Shown: positions 21,340-34,231, numbered from the stretch's first letter. The stretch is DNA of 64,000 nucleotides from Sambucus nigra (GCA_949130495.1 OX422208.1:692679702-692743701), one strand, 5' to 3'. The notes: generated by a model from the letters alone, not told the origin. Translations and numbers: made by a program.

Positions 21340-22648
21340 ATCAACTCCAGGGTCCAATAAAGGAAGATTCACCACCGCCTCCTTAGAATCTAAATTCGAG
21401 ACCGCAACCCGTTTCGCCTCACCCTCTCGAATTAGTGGATCTCCCTAGGGATGAATGGGAAGGGTAGGTACCCTATGCTTAGGGCTCACCGACCAGGAAG
21501 ACTTAGGCACGTCAGTTGCTCGAACTCCCAAACATCTACAAGGCAAGGAGCCCCAAGCATCCTCGATCATTGGATATCCCTCACCTAGATTCCTCATTAT
21601 CCTATAAAGATTGGCCAGATAAGTGCCCATCGTCTGGATCATTTGCTCCAATACTACCCGAGGAATAGGTAAAGCCTACAATAAAAACGATATTCAGAAG
21701 TCTAATCACAAAAATATATATATATATATATATATAAATATTAAATAAAAAAACTCGTTACAAACCTCGACTCCAGGAGGAACGGTGAAATAAGGATGGG
21801 AAAGGGGAACTAGTGTATCGAATGGATAAGCCTGAGACCTAAAGGACCAATAGAGGAGGTGAAGAGAGATATGAAGCCACCACAATCTCCGTAGAAGGTC
21901 ACTCAGAATGAGGGATGAAAGAAGTAGCACGTGGATGCTCCTCTGAACCCTGGCCTCTCCAGCTTGGAGGACCGCTAGCATTAATATCTTATCAATAAAG
22001 TCTTTATAGGGTATAGTATGGTCAAAATAGGTTGCCCTTACATCCACTCCACGTGTGAAGGCCTCTAGGTCATCCAAATATAAAGACCTTATCTCATAAA
22101 TAGGCACAATCAGAGTAGTCAGTTGAGCCGAGTAGGGACATTGATGAATAACCCTCTCCCCCAAATAAAGACATGCACCCCCATCATTACAGAAGAATAT
22201 CTGAGAAGTAATTTTGATGACAGCCCTACTCGTAGTCTAATAACCTATAAACATAGCCCAAGTAAAAAGGACGACCTACAAGACCAACAAGAAATAATAG
22301 GAAATACATAGAAGATAGGGGAGGATGAAGAAAGTAGCATACCTCGTCAGTGGTTAAACCACTCAGCAAGGTGTGAATCTCCCCCGAGAGTACACCAAAA
22401 ATCCTGGACCCTTATTTCCTTCCTCCATGCATGTGACCCTAGTGGATCCCCATAACTTAGAGAGCCCATAGTTGCATAAAGAAAATGCAAAATATCATAA
22501 ATGCAGTAAAAGGGAAATTTTACAATGAAAATCAAAGGGAAAAAGCATACCTCCCAAGTGCCAATAAGGCTCCTAACCCTACATATCGAAAGGGAGGTCA
22601 TGGTGGTATAGAGCAAACCTAAAACCGAACCACACCAATTATATTGGT
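21340..22648 (-). pseudogene. Probable plant-mobile-domain (PMD) relic, C-terminal exons
   Basis: On minus, an exon-like block near 22616-22560 ends with LIGTWEV at a GTATGC donor-like site. A second block opens after TTGTAG at about 22268 and reads to about 21760 with GERVIHQCPYSAQLTTLIVP, YLDDLEAFTRGVDVRATYFD and LLRRLWWLHIS. A third block (21651-21445) follows a (TA)n-containing gap. The YLDDLEAFTR...Y motif recalls the C-terminal region of PMD proteins, but this half is less clear than the N-terminal one at 35119-36190, from which gypsy-2 separates it. Stops occur in the second block. Confidence 0.4.
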
Positions 22649-23532
22649 TTATATGACATAATAAGACCTTGACTCAACTCAGGATAATTTGGGCTCTAAA
22701 TGACTAAACTAAGTGTCCTCAATTCGAGTCATCTTATACAACTGGTCTGGACCGTCTTAGCCAGTACGTCTCATCTTGACTAGGAGCCGAGACAACTGGT
22801 GACTTTGGCCTGCTCAGCCTCTTACCTCGTCTACGTGTGGAAGATAGAAATCTATTAGGCTAACCTGTACTCTCGTCTAGGCCTGGATGCAAATCAGCCG
22901 AGACTACACTTGATAACCATCAACATGCAATTCAGTGATGCCTCAGTCATCTCATGCTCGGCCAAGCCAACACTTCAACCATAGTAGGATACTTTGGGCA
23001 TCTTATAGGGTGCATGGAACGGAGCATGCATGAGACAATGCACGTGGGTTGTCAACCCCACGTGATCCAAACTATTACAATAGCATCACTCACACATGAG
23101 GAATATCTTATAATCATTATTTGCATGCACTAGGGACAGATGGCATCACCTTATTGGATAGTTGAAGCTATGCATGCCTCATACATGACTAGGATGCGTA
23201 TAACACCACCATAGCCATATAAATATTTATCTTCTACCTCATTGTAAAGGATCTATTATTATCAACCCTAGAAAACTCTGTCAAAATACACAATAAAGAG
23301 TAAGAAAAGCTTGAGTGTTGTACTTACAGGCCATTAGTGCCCTTATTCTAGTGAAAGCTACTATTAACATTGCACAGTGGACGTAGGCTTCGGTCGAACC
23401 ACTTATATCTGGTGTTATCTTCTCCTTTGCCTCATCTCTTTCTATATTTACATACTTATTCTTACACCATTGTAGTGTTGGTTTGAGCTCTCTTATTACA
23501 CTGACTTAGTGGTACCTATTTTGGTATCATCA
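22649..23532 (+). repeat. 5' LTR of gypsy-2
   Basis: Aligns from end to end with 34232-35116. The terminal TG is mutated to TT; the other end is ...TTGGTATCATCA. Confidence 0.9.
23216..23228 (+). promoter_or_regulatory. TATA element of gypsy-2 LTR
   Basis: CATATAAATATTT in the LTR, matched by CATATATATAG at about 34798-34808 in the other copy, with a conserved downstream stretch (CCTCATTGTAAAGGATC). This is the likely LTR promoter. Confidence 0.45.
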
Positions 23533-23554
23533 ATCTGGCATCATCTGTGGGAAC
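23533..23554 (+). other. Primer-binding site of gypsy-2
   Basis: The site, which contains TCTGGCATCATCTGTGGGAA, directly follows the LTR end; it matches the gypsy-1 and gypsy-3 sites. The primer tRNA was not assigned. Confidence 0.65.
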
Positions 23555-23726
23555 GAGATAGCCATTCTCTTCCTTTCTTCTACAACTGATCTACCCAATT
23601 CTCTGGTGGTGGTCCAACCTCATCCTTAGTTGAGCTTGAACCACTATTGAAAGATATCTGGTTTGAGTTGTAGCTCATTTTCTACTCATACAGCTTATTA
23701 TCAGTACCTTACTTAATTTTTTTGGG

Positions 23727-25640
23727 CATCGGAATTCTCCAATGGAAACATATCCACCAACTATAGGTGTTACTAGTACCATCCAGGCTCCTCCATGGTA
23801 AAAAAATGGTTGAGGTGGCGACGGCCTTGTGCTCCTTTATAGACATCCAACGATAGATGCAAGCGACACTTGCTGCTTTCAGCCAGAACATGGTGTCTAG
23901 ACCTACCAAAGCTGGAGAGGAGTTTATAATGCTATCCACTACGGAAGGTGCTCTATATCAAATGACCAGGGGACCACTGCAGGCCCCACTCAAGGATCCT
24001 CCTCAATAAAGGCACAGAGACATGGCCGACCCTAGCCGCTTATGCTTAGAGAGGCGGGGTCGTGAATGCCCTAATGATGAGGATGAGCAGTATGATGAAG
24101 AGGATGATAGGAGCTGTTAGGAGACTTATCATATCTTTAGAGGCACTATCTGACCTATTTAGCCCAGTCGAGGATGTTGTGGCAGGACGAGCTAAGAGTG
24201 TAGGCCAAGGGCATCAGCTCTAAACTGATTAAGTAGGGGTCGGCCTTTGATAGGCTTGGCCCAACAGCTGACAACTTGAGAAATCATCTATCCAGATCGA
24301 GAAATATAGGTGGTTCCAGAAGAAATGATAGAAATGCTGACCATTGGCCACAGCTAGGCAAAACCAATGAACAATGATAAGTAAATAGTCGACATAGAAC
24401 TATGGCTAGGGACCCCTCAGTTCATCCAACCGAAAGAGAAGGGGTCAGAGATAACGTTGCTCAAGCCAAGGCTATAGCTACTGCCGAGAGGCCCTGGAAT
24501 GACTCTATTCAAAGACTAGAGGATACGATTGGGGACATCTTGAAGAGCCGAGACCCCTTGCAGAGGGGATATTCTGAAAGACCTCCCCTTGTATCTAAGA
24601 TTGTAAGTTATCCAAACCCAGTAAAATTCAAGTCGACGATCGTCATGCCCAAGTATGATTGGATCACCAACCCCATCCACCACGTAGAGATGTATTAGTT
24701 GGCTGCTGATATCTATGCTGTTTTAGATGAAATAATGTGTTGTGCCTTCTCAATCACGTTAACTGGAGTTTCCCATGTATGGTTTACTTCTCTCCCTAAA
24801 AACTCAATTGAGAATTTCAAACAGCTTGCAAAAGGTTTATACACAATTTCTGCTTAAGGGTAAGGCCCCAAGAAGAAGACAACTCACCTGTTGTATGTAA
24901 AGTAGGGAAAAAATGAAAGCCTGAGAGAGTATATAGCAAGGTTCAACAAGGAGAAATTAGAAGTTTAGGATTATGAAGAGAGTATTACCATAACAGCCAT
25001 AATGGGGGGTTTGTAGAAAGGAAAGCTACTTTGGAAGCTTGCAGAAGATCCTCCAAAGTTTATTGCCAAAATCCCGGCTGTGGGTGGGAAGGTCATGAAT
25101 GTGAAGGAAGTAATGGCTGCCAAAGGTGAAGACGAGAAGGGTACCAGTAGTGGGGGTAAGTTCTATAAGACGAACAAGGATGGCAGGAATAGGTCGGCTG
25201 ATGACAAATTCGCAGACTACACCCCTTTGACTGTCAATTGTGAGAACATTTTGAATGAGATCAAGAATGATCGATCTCTAAAGTTGCCTGAGAAGCTAAA
25301 GGATACTCCTCATAAGAGGAATAGAAACATGCGATGTGAATTTCACCAAGACCATGGCTATATGATCGACAAGTGCTTTGCTCTCAAGAACGAGATTAAG
25401 AGAATGTTAAAAACTGACAAGCTGAGAAAGTATGTTGATAAAGGAAGTTCCAAGGGTGGTTAAGACGACACCCAAAAGAGGATAAATGATAAGTGCAAGG
25501 CTGATGCTCCAGTAGACCGAGACGATGATGACTTAGACGATGATGATAAAGCAGACCTAAATTTGCCTCCCCTAATTACTGATCCTAAAGTTCAATTTCA
25601 TACTATCTCTCTTGGAGTTCAGATGATCTGCTGAGGATTA
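23727..25640 (+). pseudogene. gypsy-2 gag
   Basis: The expected start lies near 23727, where the gypsy-1 ATG context is conserved but the ATG itself is lost. 24402-24698 encodes RPWNDSIQRLEDTIGDILKS, then KSRDPLQRGYSERPPLVSKI, ending at a stop in HVEMY. Capsid motifs LTGVSHVWF and KNESLRDSI-like text follow in broken frames to 25020. 25080-25463 has VMNVKEVMAAKGEDEK and the zinc-knuckle-like CEFHQDHGYMIDKCFALKNE, intact here, unlike gypsy-1. Confidence 0.8.
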
Positions 25641-25718
25641 GCCAGAAGTTTAAAATAAGTTGCCAATAGAAAAGCTTATGTATCAGAGGCCAAGGCTCTC
25701 CCTCTAAAACCCAAGGAA

Positions 25719-26400
25719 GTGCATTCAGTAGCCATAGAGCCAAAAAAGGTAACAAGAACTATAGTTGATATGAATACTTTGATTGTGGGTTTTTCAAGAC
25801 TAGATTTCAACGGGATTCTAACCTCGTACGATGACCCTTTGGTTATCACCACTCTTATGCATGGTTATAATGTTCTGAGGATTTTGGTGGATGGCAGCAG
25901 CTCGACCGACGTTATGTTTTGGGATTGTTACAAAGGCTTAGGTCTGAGAAAAAAGTGGCTAGTGTCGTATCATCAGTCTCTCATCGGGTTGAGTAGAGAG
26001 AAAGTACACCCTTTCGAGATTTATGAAATGGAAGTCAGAATGGGAAATTGTTGGCCGAAATGTCTCACGAAGAAGATTAGTTTCTTTGTCATTGGTGAAA
26101 ATTTCTACTCACCCTACAATATAATCCTCAAAAGAGTAACCCTTAAGGAATTTGAATTCGTGCCTTCAACGGTTCACCAAATGATTAAATTCCTGACTCT
26201 TTATGGGGTAGAGGAAGTGCAGTGTGACCAGGTTTAGGCACGCGAATGCTACTTTAATTTATCCGAGGAGAGAGAGGCATACAAAAGGGATACTACAACG
26301 TACAATATTGATACCCTGGATCCTAGAGATGAGACTAAGTTAAAGAGGGGTGAGGTCACTGTGGAGGTAAGAATCCATCATCCTCAATGAGGACAAGCCG
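25719..26400 (+). pseudogene. gypsy-2 aspartic protease and linker
   Basis: This open block of 172 codons has DDPLVITTLMHGYNVLRILV, then DGSSSTDVMFWDCY with the catalytic Asp kept and the next Gly changed to Ser, and YNIILKRVTLKEFEFVPSTV. It ends at a stop after VEEVQCDQV. The linker ARECYFNLSEERE continues past the stop and then decays before RT. Confidence 0.8.
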
Positions 26401-26559
26401 AAAAAAATTGTCTAAATCGACAAAGTCCCGAGGGAGGAAGTCAAGAAAAAGTTGATTAGGTTGTTGAAGAAGAGGCAAAGAATTTTTTTTCCTGGATCCA
26501 TGAAGATATGCCTGGCATCTATGCGAAGATCCTCTGCCATAAGCTCAATGTGGTCGAGG

Positions 26560-27200
26560 ATGTAAGGCCAATCAGACAGAGAAGGAGGGTCTACTCCCGT
26601 GTGAAATAAGATGTCATCTAAGAAGAGGTGAAGAAGTTAGAAAATTCCAACTTCATTAGGGAGTTCATCTACCCTGAGTGGTTGGCCAATGCCGTCAGCG
26701 TACCTAAGGCCAACGATAAATGGAGGATGTGTGTTGATTTTATAAACCTGAACAAAGCATGTCCTAAAAATAGCTTCCTTTTTATCGAGGATCGACCAGA
26801 TGGTTAAAGCTACTGCTGGCCATGAAATAATGAGTTTCGTGGATGCCTACTTAGGGTATAATCAGATATTCATGGACCCAACCGATGCGAAGAAGACGTC
26901 CTTTGTAACTGATAAGGGGACCTATTGCTACAAGCTCATACCCTTCGGTTTGAAGAATATCGGGGCAACATACCAAAGGTTGGTCAACAAGATGTTCGAG
27001 GATCAGATAGGGAAGACGATGGAAGTTTATGTCGAAGATATGTTGACAAAGAGTCTCAAGATCGACACTCATGTGGTCGACATTAAGAAGACCTTTAATA
27101 CTATGGACGAGTTCAGGATGAAACTTAACCCCCCCCCCCCCCAAGTGTATCCTTGCCGTGGGAGCAGGCAACTTTCTGGGCTTTATCGTGAACCATAGGG
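26560..27200 (+). pseudogene. gypsy-2 reverse transcriptase
   Basis: Motifs in order are WRMCVDFINLNKACPK near 26720, then SFVDAYLGYNQIFMDPTD, IPFGLKNIGATYQRLVNKMF and a catalytic box reading YVED in place of YVDD at about 27030. A 14-base C run at 27129-27142 throws the frame after RMKLNP. Several stops precede 26800. Confidence 0.85.
27129..27142. repeat. Poly-C run (14 C) causing a frameshift in RT
   Basis: Fourteen C in a row fall where the related elements have a short Asn-Pro-Lys-like coding stretch. It may be a real slippage mutation or a sequencing or assembly error. Confidence 0.9.
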
Positions 27201-27800
27201 GTATTGAAGCAAACCCCGAGAAGATCAAAGCGTTATTGGAGATGAAGAATCCGATGACAATCAAAGATGTGTAGAGGTTAACCGAATGACTGACAACGTT
27301 AAATAGGTTTATGTCTAGAGCTACTTACAAGTGCCTTCCTTTTTTCGAAATACTTAGAAAGGCTTTTGAGTAAGATGAGGAGTGCGATAGGGCCTTTCAA
27401 TAATTAAAGTCCTACCTCGGCTTCCAACTCTTACTGTCAAGACCAATCCAAGGAGAGAGGTTCTACTTATATCTGGATGTGTCAGAGTCAGCCAGAAGTG
27501 CTGCTATAGTCAGAGATGAAGATGTAATACAGAAGCCAGTGTATTTTAATAACAAGGACTTTCAAGGGGCCGAGCAAAGATATCCCAAAATGGATAAGTT
27601 GTCTTATGCTCTAATCCATGCTTCAAGAAAGATGAATTCGTACTTCCAAGCACACACCATGGCCGTCCTCACTGATTCTCCCCTCAGATATGTCATCCAT
27701 AAACCTAAAAAATCGAGTATGTTGATGGCTTGGGGCAATTGAGCTAGGAGTATTCAATATCATCTACAAGCCAAGAACGACCATTAAAGGGCAGGCCTTA
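27200..27800 (+). pseudogene. gypsy-2 RT-linked RNase H domain
   Basis: After the C-run frameshift, IVNHRGIEANPEKIKALLEM and ATYKCLPFFEILRKAF are followed by SARSAAIVRDEDVIQKPVYF, KLSYALIHASRKMNSYFQAH and LTDSPLRYVIHKPKKS. The order and spacing are as in gypsy-1. Stops at about 27270, 27370 and 27740 inactivate it. Confidence 0.8.
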
Positions 27801-27989
27801 GCAGACTTGGTTGTCGAGTTCACATGGGATGAGGCCGATACAGAAGAAATTGAGGTTCCAGCTTATAAACCAGTATGTCTTCCCCCAATTGAGGTCGAGC
27901 CGAGTTCAATGAGAAGCAAGGTGTCTGAGAACGAGGAAGAGCGATACCTCTTCAAGATTGGAACCCTGGTGGAGGGTAATTTTTCCAAA

Positions 27990-28420
27990 AATGGTATTGT
28001 GTGGAGCTTGTTCATTGATGGATCTTTATGTGAGAATGGAAGTGGAGCAAGTTTAATTGTGTCGGGCCCAGACGGGACCAATATTGAATATGCTATGAGG
28101 TTCAACTTTAAAGCCTCCAATAATGAGTCAAAGTATGAAGCTCTCCTAGCAGGTTTCTCCCTTGCTCGGGCACTGAATATCGGCCAGCTCCTTATCCATA
28201 ATGATTACAGGTTATTTATGAATTAAATTTTGGGGGTATATGAGGCCCAAGGCGGCAGAATGGCCAAGTACTTGGGAAGGGTGAAAACAGCACTGAAGCA
28301 TTTTAGCGAAGGGAAACTAAAGAGGATACCCCGCCTAAACAATAGCCGAGTCGACGCTTTGGCGAGGTTAGCTTCTTCCACTAGAATATAAATTAAAAGG
28401 ACGGTCCCGATAGGGATTCT
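27990..28420 (+). pseudogene. gypsy-2 second (archaeal-type) RNase H
   Basis: An open stretch gives VWSLFIDGSLCENGSGASLI (first acidic region), then YAMRFNFKASNNESKYEALL and GQLLIHNDYRLF before a stop at 28224-28226. Remnants run on to ARLASSTRI near 28390. Its position between RNase H and integrase marks the Tat clade. Confidence 0.75.
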
Positions 28421-28454
28421 TCATCAGCCAACCAATGAAGGATAAGTAAATATT

Positions 28455-29767
28455 GTGGAATTTTCCTTCAACTTGAATATGGGACCTTCTTGGATGGATC
28501 CTATCACCCGTTACATCAGAGATGGGAAGTTTCCAGAGTCTAGAGCCGAGAGAAAGAAAATGAGGTATAAAGAAGCTAACTTCTCCCTTATAGGAGACAT
28601 CTTGTACAAAAAAGGGTTCTTACTTCCTCTACTTAGATGTGTCCATCCATATTAGGTAGAGAATATTTTAAAGCACATGCATGAGGGGTCTTAATCCAAA
28701 AATTTGGGAGGAGGTCATTGGCAAAAATGATCATCACTCAGGGATACTGATGGTCGACGCTAGCCAATGATGCAACTACATATGTTAAGAAGTGTGATAA
28801 GTGTCAAAGGTTTGCCACCATACCTCATCAACCTCATCATCTTCTTACTTCTATCACTTCTCCATGTCCATTTATAGTCTGGGGGATTAATTTGGTAGGG
28901 CCATTACCAAGAGCTCTTAATAATTATCGTTATCTAATTATGGCGATTGATTATTTTTTAAAGTGGGTAGAGGCCGAGATGATGATCATAATTACGGAGA
29001 AGAAAGCCTTTCAACTTATGTGAAAAAACATCATATGTAGATACGGCCTACCTAACACTCTGATTTCTGATAAAGAGACATAGTTCAAGAACATGTCCCT
29101 TGAGGAGTACTCTGAGCGGGTCAGCATCAAACAATTCTTTTTTACTATAGGCCGACCCCAGGCTAATGGGCAGACAGAGGTTACCAACAAAAAACTTCTC
29201 GACGAAATTAAGAAAAAGTTAAAGGATGCTAAGGGGAGATGGACTGAGGAAGTTCATGTAGTCCTATGCGCATATAGGATAATAAAGAGGACTCCGACGG
29301 GGGAAACTCCGTTCATGCTAGCCTATGGCTCAGAAGCTATGGTGCTAACAGAGATAGGTCTCCCAACCCATAGAGTCCAAACATACGACCCGGATCAGAA
29401 TGTAGAAGAGAAGAGACAGGATTTAGATCTCATAGTGGAACAAAGAGAAGATGCTAGAGTTAGGCAAGCTTCCTATCAGCAAAAACCAATAAAGTTTTAT
29501 AATAAGAGGGTGAAGTCTCAGCCACTGGCAGTAAGAGACCTTATTTTGAAGAAGACGTGGCAAAAGCCTAATAAGCTTCATCCCAATTGGATTGGTACCT
29601 ATAGGGTGGTTGAAGAAGTGGTTCCAGGAACATATCGACCAGAGAATCTAGATTGTGGACCATTCTCCAATCCATGGAACACTGACCATCTCAAGAAATA
29701 CTATGAGCAAGAAGTTGTGTTAAAGTTTCATTTTAGTTTTGGTTTTATTTTATCAATTTCATTTTAG
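28455..29767 (+). pseudogene. gypsy-2 integrase
   Basis: The zinc-binding region is degraded (KKCDKCQRFATIPHQP near 28790 keeps the CxxC). The first catalytic Asp is replaced by Asn (GINLVGPLP, near 28890). The second Asp is present in LISDKET near 29070 after frame damage. The Glu is kept in GQTEVTNKK near 29175. The final block, 29093-29767, is open for 224 codons and includes RTPTGETPFMLAYGSEA and the family end NPWNTDHLKKYYE, running about 20 codons past the usual stop. The lost Asp alone should abolish strand transfer. Confidence 0.88.
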
Positions 29768-29988
29768 TATCATTTTTCCATGTATATGAGAATCGAATTA
29801 TGAATGAAAATTTTCAAGTGTTCTCTCTTACCTTTTCTATTGTTTGAATACCCGTTGCTTGTATGTTTCAACTCATCTTAAGCTATAAAACATCATTCAT
29901 GGTGAAATAGCTTTAAGTTGTTGTCGGTGACACCAGAAGGGGTCGACCTCATATATTGACTCTCAATAACATCGAGAGGGGTAAAAAT

Positions 29989-30490
29989 CACTTAAATGTG
30001 ATTCATTTTAAGCATCATTAACTTGGTGGATAAACTCTCTCGGTCGAGACAACAGTGCATGGACGAGACGATTCTCATCTATGCCCTCTCAAATGATAAG
30101 AGGGCACTTGTGATATAACACCATGATTTGGTGGATTCAAAATTAAAAATCACTTAAATGTGGTTCATTTTAAATATCATTAACTTGGTGGATAAACTCT
30201 CTCGACCGAGACGATTGTGTATGGACGAGACGATTCTCATCCATACACTCTCAAAACGACGAGAGTGGACTTGTGATATAACACCAGAATTTGGTGGATT
30301 CAATATTAAAAATCACATAGACGTGGTTCATTTTAAACATCATTAACTTGGTGGATAAACTCTCTCGTCCTAGAGGATAGTGCATAGATGAGGCGATTAT
30401 CATCCATTCACTCTCGAAATGACAAGAGGGGACTTGTGATATAACACCATAATTTGGTGGATTCAAATTAAAAATCACTTAGATGTGTGG
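29989..30490. repeat. 162-bp tandem array in gypsy-2 3' region
   Basis: Units begin CACTTAAATGTGRTTCATTT at 29989, 30151, 30314 and 30476 (spacing 162, 163, 162): three full copies and the start of a fourth. Each contains TTAACTTGGTGGATAAACTC and ends with TTTGGTGGATTCAAAATTAA. The array lies just after pol, like the gypsy-1 array, but has an unrelated unit. Confidence 0.9.
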
Positions 30491-30880
30491 TGGACAAACT
30501 ATGCAATGTCTTGGCTAAGAAATAACCGATCTTCAAAATATAAAACATGTGGCCTACGTCAAGCTCGTCCAAAAATAGGATGATGTTGGCATTACTCCGT
30601 TAGTTGGTGATATTAAGGTTGTAAACCATCTTATGGTTAATTGATTTAACATAAGAAGGAGGCATGCATGAAAATTAAATGTAAGCAAATCATAACTACT
30701 AATAATCCATTCAGAGTATGATAGTAAATGATCAGAGGCATTTCCCATTCAAAACATAAAATAATGAGTGTTCAAGAGCAACTATGATGTTACTTGTCAA
30801 AGAAGTTAAAATATTTTACAATCAGAAAAGGGCATCAGGCCAAAGGTGGCTGCCCAGGAAAAAAAAAGATAGAGCTCTTG
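30491..30880. other. Spacer between array and antisense ORF in gypsy-2
   Basis: No gene or repeat recognised; this is AT-rich 3' region of gypsy-2. Confidence 0.4.
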
Positions 30881-33800
30881 TATTCTACACCTCAGACTGC
30901 TCCAAGATACTAGTGGCATCATCGGCTTGTCTCTAGTCATCATCCATCATTTGATAATCGAACTGGGTCTGAGTATCGGCTCCTTTATCATTAGCACCAT
31001 TCCTTGCCACCTCATCGGCATTCTCGGTGAACTCGATGGGGTTAACTTAAGTATTCTGGGATGGCATCTCAACCTTGTTCGGATAAGTCTCAAGAAGAGG
31101 GTCTCTAAAGTTGAGGCCTTCAAAGTCCTTTGGGGTGAGAACCCCAGTCTCGACATGCATGAGCGCTACCCATCATCCGGCTGTTCTGATCCCACGGTCC
31201 AGATACTCAAAAGTATAGCCACGAAACTCCTCATACTCCTTAAATTTAGCCATAGCTTGTGCTTTTTGCATATATAAGGAAGTTTGAACAACAACATCAA
31301 TCTCCTCTCATTTATTCTCAACCAATGTTTTTAATGCCTCAGTGTGATCGGTCTTCATCTTATCCAAAGCCTCTCTGGATTCCTTCTCAGTTGTTTGAGA
31401 ATTTTTAAGGTCGTTCGTCAGACCTTGTTCAAACTTTTCCGCATCCCTTCCCTTCGGAATTAAGGGATGTCTCTTCTGACCCAGCTCCCAAGATAATAGC
31501 AATAGAGCATAAACTGTAAAATGAGGTTGAGCCTAATTAGTACGAGACTACACTTGGTAAAAAATAAAGCAAAGTTCAGACAAATACCTGGACAGCCTTG
31601 TAAAGGTCGAATTCAAATAGGCTTACAGACTGAAAGGATCGTTGGTCAGTCTTAGACATCAGTTGTTAGATACATTCAATGAACCTCTTAGAGCTGCCTG
31701 AAACGCTGTAATCATTCAAATTTAATTGATAAAGACATGCAGCAAGGATGTTTGTAGAATGAATCGATATGGCCCTCTTCGATCCTTGGGCTGCCCGACT
31801 CGACTTCGCAGGACGGGATTTAGTGGAATCTTCAACTCTCTCATTTCTATTCCTTGTATCCTCGATTCAGTCGGGACCACCTGTTGTCTTATTTGTAGTA
31901 CTAATTTAGGTCGATTGTTTCTTGTCGAATTTGTTGACCATGTTGAGCAGATTGGGAGGCACCATTTTCCAAATAGCGTCAGGAATATTACTTAGGCAAC
32001 CTGTACAAGGCCAACGGTTATTACCAAAAATATACAAGCCAAAATTATATTTGAAAGAACGAGTCTACAGTTTAATAAAATTTTAAAAAAATAACTTACA
32101 AAGCTCTGTAAGAGGGTCAACTTGAAGACCAGCTTCTTCTAAGTTATAAGGGGTCAAGATATCCTCATATGTGGAAAGATCACCACCTTGACCTTGGGTC
32201 CTCAAGGTATTATTCTTATCCTATTGTCTAAGGTTAAACTAGGATTAATCTTAGCAGACATCGACACCTTGGAACATCGCTGGGGTACCCTCAGCTCGGT
32301 GGAAGATGAGGCATAGTTAAGTGGAAATTCCCATACATCGGACACAAAGAAGAATCTCTGCTTCCAATGATGATTGGACGTTTTATTGATAAAAACGATC
32401 TTCTTGGTGAACTTCCTAGCCATAAAGTGGTAGTAGCAAGGCTGAGACTTGGTATAAGAAACATTATATCAAGTCGAGAACATGCCAACTGGAAGATCAG
32501 TACCATGGTAAAATTTCCAAATGACTATGGAGCTGATAAGGGTTCTATAGGCATTTGGGGAAAGTTATGCTGGAGCTAAAACAAAATAAGCTAGAACTTC
32601 TCGTATGATAGGGTGTACGGTAAGGCAAAAGTCGAGTTTGAACATCTATTCATAAATTGTAATTTCTCTAGGAAGACCATCATAAGCCCTCTCAGACTCG
32701 TTCAGAACCCTCATTACGATCCCAGAGTTGATGCCATACAAGTGCCTCCAAAATAAGAGGTTGGATTCAGTCACAGTACTCTTAAATTTTAGGGAAAAAA
32801 GTGTTTAGAGGCTCATCGGCCTTATCCCCAGAGTCTGCATCATTAGCGGTTGATGCTCTAGTTGGTAACCTCTCTTGGAATTCGACATCTGTCATAGCAG
32901 TAACAGGGATAGCCATTTGGATTGGGAGTTGAGAGATAGTTACTTTCGACACAGATAAGGCCGATTCATCAGAAGATAAGTCCACCTCATTAGACCTGGT
33001 GCCATCAGTCTAGGCTGTACAAGAGTTAGGAACCTTCGTAGAGTGTATATACGAACCAACAAGGGCAGAGACCCTAGATGATAAGGGACTATAGACTTAC
33101 GAAGATGATATCTCTTCAACATCATCGTACGAATATGAGGCATCACTCATGCTAGTGTAACTTAAGACGATAGTGGGAGGATAAGTGATTGAGGGGTCAT
33201 CTCGTACAACAGATGCAGGGGAATGAGATAGTGAAGGACCCTTTCATCTCTCAGCTATCGAATGATGGATAACAGCCAAAGGAGGTGGATGTATGGGACA
33301 TATTGGAAAGGCCTCGACCTGGAACCTAGCCTCAACTTCAATCTTGTACCGGCTGATATCTTTAAAGATTCTTTCCCTGAGGTGCGAGAATTAATCGGCT
33401 AGTTGATTCAATTTCCTTAACATCCGAAAGGACAACCCTCAACTTGGTGGAAGCACTGGAAAAGGGCAAACAATTAACAGTTTGACTTATCTTTGACTAA
33501 AAGATCTAAGCCAAGGAATGTGAAGGGTTAGAGCCAAGAACACTTAAGAAAAGCTTGAGTGTTCCACCAGAGAAGACGACCAATTTCCACCGGACAAATC
33601 AAATAAGGACAAAATAGAGGGAAGAAACCCTAAAAATATTGCCCTCAAACTTATAAACCACTCTCTCAACCCCCAAACCAAAGTTATTAGTCCTAAAACC
33701 ACCTAGTAGCTACCCAAAATAGTCACTGAAAAATAATAAGCTCACTGAAAAAGATCAAGCAAACACAAAAATGGCAAAGTGATGAAATACTAAGCAAGAA

Positions 33801-33970
33801 AGGAAGAAATGAATACCTGGAAGGGTTACCTAAGATGGATATCGCCGAAGAAGCTCAAAGAATAGCGAAAAATGCTGGGAAGTACAACAAAAAGAGAAAA
33901 ATCTCTGGAAACTGAGAAAACCAGAGAGAGAAAGTGGCATCCATAAATGGAAAAAGTGAAAGGGTTTTAG
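30880..33970 (-). pseudogene. Antisense ORF of gypsy-2 (PF04195-like)
   Basis: This coding relic runs opposite to gypsy-2, between the 162-bp array and the PPT. Read on minus, 32985-32782 is an acidic leader. Then 32730-32320 holds the PF04195-like core: LPREITIYE, FKLDFCLTVHPIIREVLAYF, LAPA, LSPNAYRTL, then YHFMARK and HWKQRFFFVSDVWEFPL. The same order is seen in the gypsy-1 copy. Farther on, 31502-31308 is a Lys/Glu-rich coiled-coil-like stretch (EKESREALDKMKTDHTEAL), again as in gypsy-1. Stops and probable introns interrupt it. The family's role is unknown. Confidence 0.6.
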
Positions 33971-34212
33971 GGTAGAATATTTCTAAATCTCAATAATTAT
34001 GGGGCTCAATTCTCGAGGCCCCCATCAGTAGAGAACAACTCCCAAAATAAACACATGCTGTCACTACTATTTGGGGAGCACACTAGGCCAAGGGATAGAT
34101 GACAGTTGTCCCCGCTCATACACATCGATACATCAATGTTTGACAGATCAGAGATGTACTTGGTCTAGGCTACTTGACTTTTTTACCCCTCAGTCTTTTA
34201 TCAACACAAAAG

Positions 34213-34231
34213 ACTAAGGGCTAGGGGTGAT
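34213..34231 (+). other. Polypurine tract of gypsy-2
   Basis: ACTAAGGGCTAGGGGTGAT directly precedes the 3' LTR start (TGATATG). It is identical in position and sequence to the gypsy-1 tract. Confidence 0.7.

Noticed and set aside
26851..27264. Minus-strand open frame over gypsy-2 RT
   Set aside because: Shadow of RT; it even includes the poly-C run as Gly codons.
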